Shown piece after piece: positions 6,428-8,225 of a stretch of DNA of 8,225 bases; within the stretch, counting starts at the first letter, position 1; each line of letters opens with the position of its first letter. The stretch is from Acidimicrobiales bacterium (GTDB lineage: Bacteria > Actinomycetota > Acidimicrobiia > Acidimicrobiales > RAAP-2). Both the position numbers and the translations under genes were made by a program. Under the pieces are notes generated by a model. That model was not told the origin of the DNA. It saw nothing but the letters and a program-made list of their open reading frames with translations, and did no database searches. The stretch is from positions 1-8,225 of the forward strand of contig JADGOF010000083.1 in the NCBI GenBank assembly GCA_017883105.1, read 5' to 3'.

Positions 6428-7708
6428 TCACGACTGGTGTACGCAGAAGCCGATCGCGTCGATCAGATCGGTGTTGCCGGGGCAGTAGATGTGGAGATTG
6501 GCGTGCGAGAAGGCCCCCTGGGGGCTCTCCCAACCCGGCACGACCCAGGCGTGAACCATCCACACCGTCTTCTGCATGAACACGCCGTGCACATTGGTGC
6601 ACTCCTGAGGGGTCACCGAGCTGTCGGGAGCGAAAGGCACGCCGATCATCCCGTTCTTGAAGGTGATGCAGAGATTCGAGTGCTGGTGCCAGTGGTCGTT
6701 CGGACCAGCGAACCCTGATGGCGCGGTGGCGCTCAATGACTCGAACATGACGCCGACCACAGGTGCATCGTTGGCCGTGCTGGCGTAGATCCACGAGGCC
6801 GGTCGGGCGGGATTGACGGATCCATCGGGGTTGATGCCTTCAAGCGACGAAGCATTCAGGACCTGGTAGTGCGCGCCGACGCCGGGCGCCATTCCCCCGG
6901 CCAGGACCATCCCTGCTGCCTTGGCGTCGGCCACCGTGGGGAATCGCTTGGCCGCTTGCAGGGCTACGGCTAACTGCTGGGAGAGTTGCGCCTGGGTGTG
7001 GGAGTCGAGCGGGACATACGGCTTGAGCTCGGACTTCTCAGTGTCGTTGCCCGAGGCGATCTGCAGGAAGCGCGACGAGTTCTGACCAGGGACCGCCACC
7101 GAGTTCGCGAACGCGTTGGGGGCGGCGGCTCCGGCGGTAGCCGATCGAGCCGCAGGCGGCGAAGCCGTCGCCGGGCCAGAAAGGGCGGTGGTGGTGACCA
7201 CCACCATGGCTACCGGGATCACCGACCAGAAGACCGCTGTCGACGACGGCCAGGTGACAGCGATGGAGGGCCGAAGGGCAAGTGCGAATGCGGCGATGGC
7301 GGCTAAGCAGGCCAAGGTGGTACCGACCCCGGCGGTGTAGGTGCTGGTGCCGTGGTGACCAACCAGGAGTGCGATCCAGAGTGCCGTCACCGCAAGATTG
7401 ATGACGGTGGTCCACTGGAAGAGGGTGCGTGACGGCCTCAGCAAGACTCCCACACCGACTACCACCTGTGCCCAGCCCGCCACCGCCAAACCGACCGCAA
7501 CGGCGCGCCCTCCGGCAGCATGTTGTGCGGAGGCGAGGAACAACAAGATGGCCGAGCACCCGAGCATCACGGCCAGAAGCACCGGCCCGGGCCCAGGGCG
7601 ACCAGTGACCGGCAGGGCCGGGCGGGCGTCCGCGCTCTGCGGTGGTTCGTGGCCCGGCGTCGTCTCGACGATCGACACATCGCCGATCCGATCAACGAGA
7701 TCGGTCAT
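6428..7708 (-). CDS. Membrane protein with His/Cys-rich extracytoplasmic domain, first gene of the copper cluster (family not recognised)
   Basis: 426 aa from ATG 7708, preceded by GGGGGAG; ATG 7720 (430 aa) has no ribosome binding site. Residue numbers here use the 430-aa form. A short acidic/Pro-rich cytoplasmic N-terminus is followed by four hydrophobic segments (~46-65, 73-94, 104-122, 131-149) and a fifth at ~162-180. An Ala/Ser/Pro linker then leads to an outward-facing domain of ~230 residues. The domain contains DHWHQHSNLC (His343, 345, 347, Cys351), Cys374, His378, MVHAWVVPGWESP (His390), FSHANLHIYC (His406, 410, Cys413) and GFCVH (Cys426, His428). Four Cys could form two disulfides and the His clusters suggest metal binding. 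The stop lies 19 nt before the CopCD start, so co-transcription is very likely and copper is the obvious ligand by context. No enzymatic motif was seen. The coding call is strong; the function is inference. Confidence 0.85.
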   Translation of the reverse strand: MTDLVDRIGDVSIVETTPGHEPPQSADARPALPVTGRPGPGPVLLAVMLGCSAILLFLASAQHAAGGRAVAVGLAVAGWAQVVVGVGVLLRPSRTLFQWTTVINLAVTALWIALLVGHHGTSTYTAGVGTTLACLAAIAAFALALRPSIAVTWPSSTAVFWSVIPVAMVVVTTTALSGPATASPPAARSATAGAAAPNAFANSVAVPGQNSSRFLQIASGNDTEKSELKPYVPLDSHTQAQLSQQLAVALQAAKRFPTVADAKAAGMVLAGGMAPGVGAHYQVLNASSLEGINPDGSVNPARPASWIYASTANDAPVVGVMFESLSATAPSGFAGPNDHWHQHSNLCITFKNGMIGVPFAPDSSVTPQECTNVHGVFMQKTVWMVHAWVVPGWESPQGAFSHANLHIYCPGNTDLIDAIGFCVHQS

Positions 7709-7731
7709 GGTCTCCCCCATCTGTCACGCGT

Positions 7732-7763
7732 GCCACAAGACCTGCGTTGATCGCAGAGGTGGC
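7732..7763 (-). other. Two-tier hairpin in the predicted leader of the copper cluster
   Basis: Outer arms GCCAC (7732-7736) and GTGGC (7759-7763) and inner arms CTGCG (7742-7746) and CGCAG (7752-7756) are perfect complements, closing a 5-nt loop with a 5/2-nt internal bulge. It lies 23 nt upstream of the ATG at 7708 and just outside the probable ribosome binding site. It could be an RNA leader element or a DNA operator. No T-run follows, so it is not a classical terminator. Confidence 0.35.
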
Positions 7764-7795
7764 CCCGAACTGCATCCCCCAATTACGGCTACCGC

Positions 7796-7822
7796 ACCAT
7801 AACAACAATGATGGATATTCAA
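7796..7822 (-). promoter_or_regulatory. Candidate promoter for the copper cluster
   Basis: The stretch 7781-7825 is conspicuously AT-rich in an otherwise GC-rich window. On the minus strand TTGAAT (complement of 7817-7822) and TATGGT (complement of 7796-7801) are spaced by 15 nt, a short but tolerable sigma-70-like pair. Transcription from here would give a leader of about 80 nt containing the hairpin. Read by eye only. Confidence 0.25.
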
Positions 7823-7889
7823 ATGCCCGCTACCCGATTCCGGCCGCGCCAGGGGACCCCCGGGCCATGAGCGCCGTCGACCAGGCAAG

Positions 7890-8225
7890 GTGAGCTTGCA
7901 TCTGTTGTTGGGGCAGGCCGCGGTCGACCCGACGACCGTCTGCGAATTGAAGACGGTCGAAGCAGGCGTGCCCAGCCACGCCCGTCTCTCACCCTCACGG
8001 GCCAGCGCTGCTGCCATCGAGCTCCACGCCCCACACCTCACCGATCCCAAGGTGGACAGCGGACCACGCCGCAGGGTCGCCGCTCTGCAGCGGGGTGCCG
8101 ACGCCGGCTGGACCCCCTTGGACAGCATGCGACGTCTCGGGATGACCCGGTATCCGGTGTTCTCACTGGTGGACCGGGTCTGGGAAATCCGGGACAACCC
8201 GTCGGCCTTTGACGGCTCGTACATC
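7890..8225 (+). CDS. VapC-like PIN-domain ribonuclease toxin, 3' end outside window, possibly inactive
   Basis: 112 codons, open to the window edge, read from GTG 7890 (start uncertain). VDPTTVCEL near residues 12-20 fits the first PIN strand with Asp13. ELHAPHLTD (~44-52) is the typical VapC second strand, and RLGMTRYPVFSLVDRVWEIRDNPSAFDGSYI (given here as the region 82-112) matches the C-terminal VapC core with Arg101, Asp102 and Asp108. VapC proteins are metal-dependent RNases paired with a VapB antitoxin. Two things are odd: the expected EV.SALRR helix reads KVDSGPRRR, so the catalytic Glu is Lys54 and the helix carries Gly-Pro; and no antitoxin of any known type is seen in 7721-7889. About 30 more residues are expected beyond the edge. 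The PIN assignment is fairly sure; activity is doubtful. Confidence 0.65.
   Translation, partial: MSLHLLLGQAAVDPTTVCELKTVEAGVPSHARLSPSRASAAAIELHAPHLTDPKVDSGPRRRVAALQRGADAGWTPLDSMRRLGMTRYPVFSLVDRVWEIRDNPSAFDGSYI
7933..7959. repeat. 8-bp perfect inverted repeat near the start of the vapC-like gene
   Basis: CGACCGTC (7933-7940) and GACGGTCG (7952-7959) are exact reverse complements separated by 11 nt. It lies inside the predicted coding region just after the first PIN strand. It could be chance in GC-rich DNA, a protein-binding site, or a scar of rearrangement. Confidence 0.4.

Noticed and set aside
7642..7893. 83-aa plus-strand frame ending in a GTGA overlap with the vapC-like start, considered as a VapB antitoxin
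   Set aside because: The overlap is the right kind, but the translation has no ribbon-helix-helix, AbrB or Phd pattern, and most of it is antisense to the start of the His/Cys-rich gene.
7724..8224. 166-aa minus-strand open frame at the right edge
   Set aside because: No recognisable motifs; the plus strand of the same region carries PIN-domain motifs.

Overview
The window is GC-rich, with long overlapping reading frames on both strands, GTG starts and protein families typical of high-GC Actinomycetota. An uncultured or little-studied actinobacterium, possibly an acidimicrobial lineage, would fit, but nothing here fixes the taxonomy. Several genes carry lesions at short repeats. This could reflect a draft or metagenomic assembly or real gene decay, and the sequence alone cannot decide.

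Left part, plus strand (24-1734): an EthD-like small protein of unknown function is followed 17 nt later by an NAD(P)-dependent epimerase/dehydratase-type SDR. The SDR frame is broken by a perfect 5-bp tandem duplication (CCCAG, 1272-1281).

Middle and right part, minus strand (7708 down to 1350): five same-strand genes, read right to left. They are (1) a membrane protein with a His/Cys-rich C-terminal domain of unknown family; (2) a CopC-CopD fusion with a C-terminal beta-rich domain, split into two frames at a run of eight G; (3) a YcnI/DUF1775 protein with a predicted mature N-terminal His; (4) a lipoprotein with COG4315-type secreted repeats; (5) a membrane fatty-acid-hydroxylase/sterol-desaturase family protein. 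Genes 1 to 3 are tightly spaced with good ribosome binding sites. They resemble the Bacillus ycnJ-ycnI pair, so the likely theme is extracytoplasmic copper binding and uptake. Gene 1 is the least explained member and the best candidate for a new copper-handling component. Genes 4 and 5 may be a separate unit with its own promoter. The hydroxylase frame has no stop after its conserved domain and runs 385 nt antisense into the SDR gene.

Right edge, plus strand (7890 to the end): the first 112 codons of a VapC-like PIN-domain toxin, with no recognisable antitoxin upstream and a Lys where the family has a catalytic Glu. The divergent intergenic region (7721-7889) holds an AT-rich candidate promoter and a two-tier hairpin in the predicted leader of the copper operon. 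No tRNA, rRNA, CRISPR array, insertion sequence or convincing intrinsic terminator was seen.
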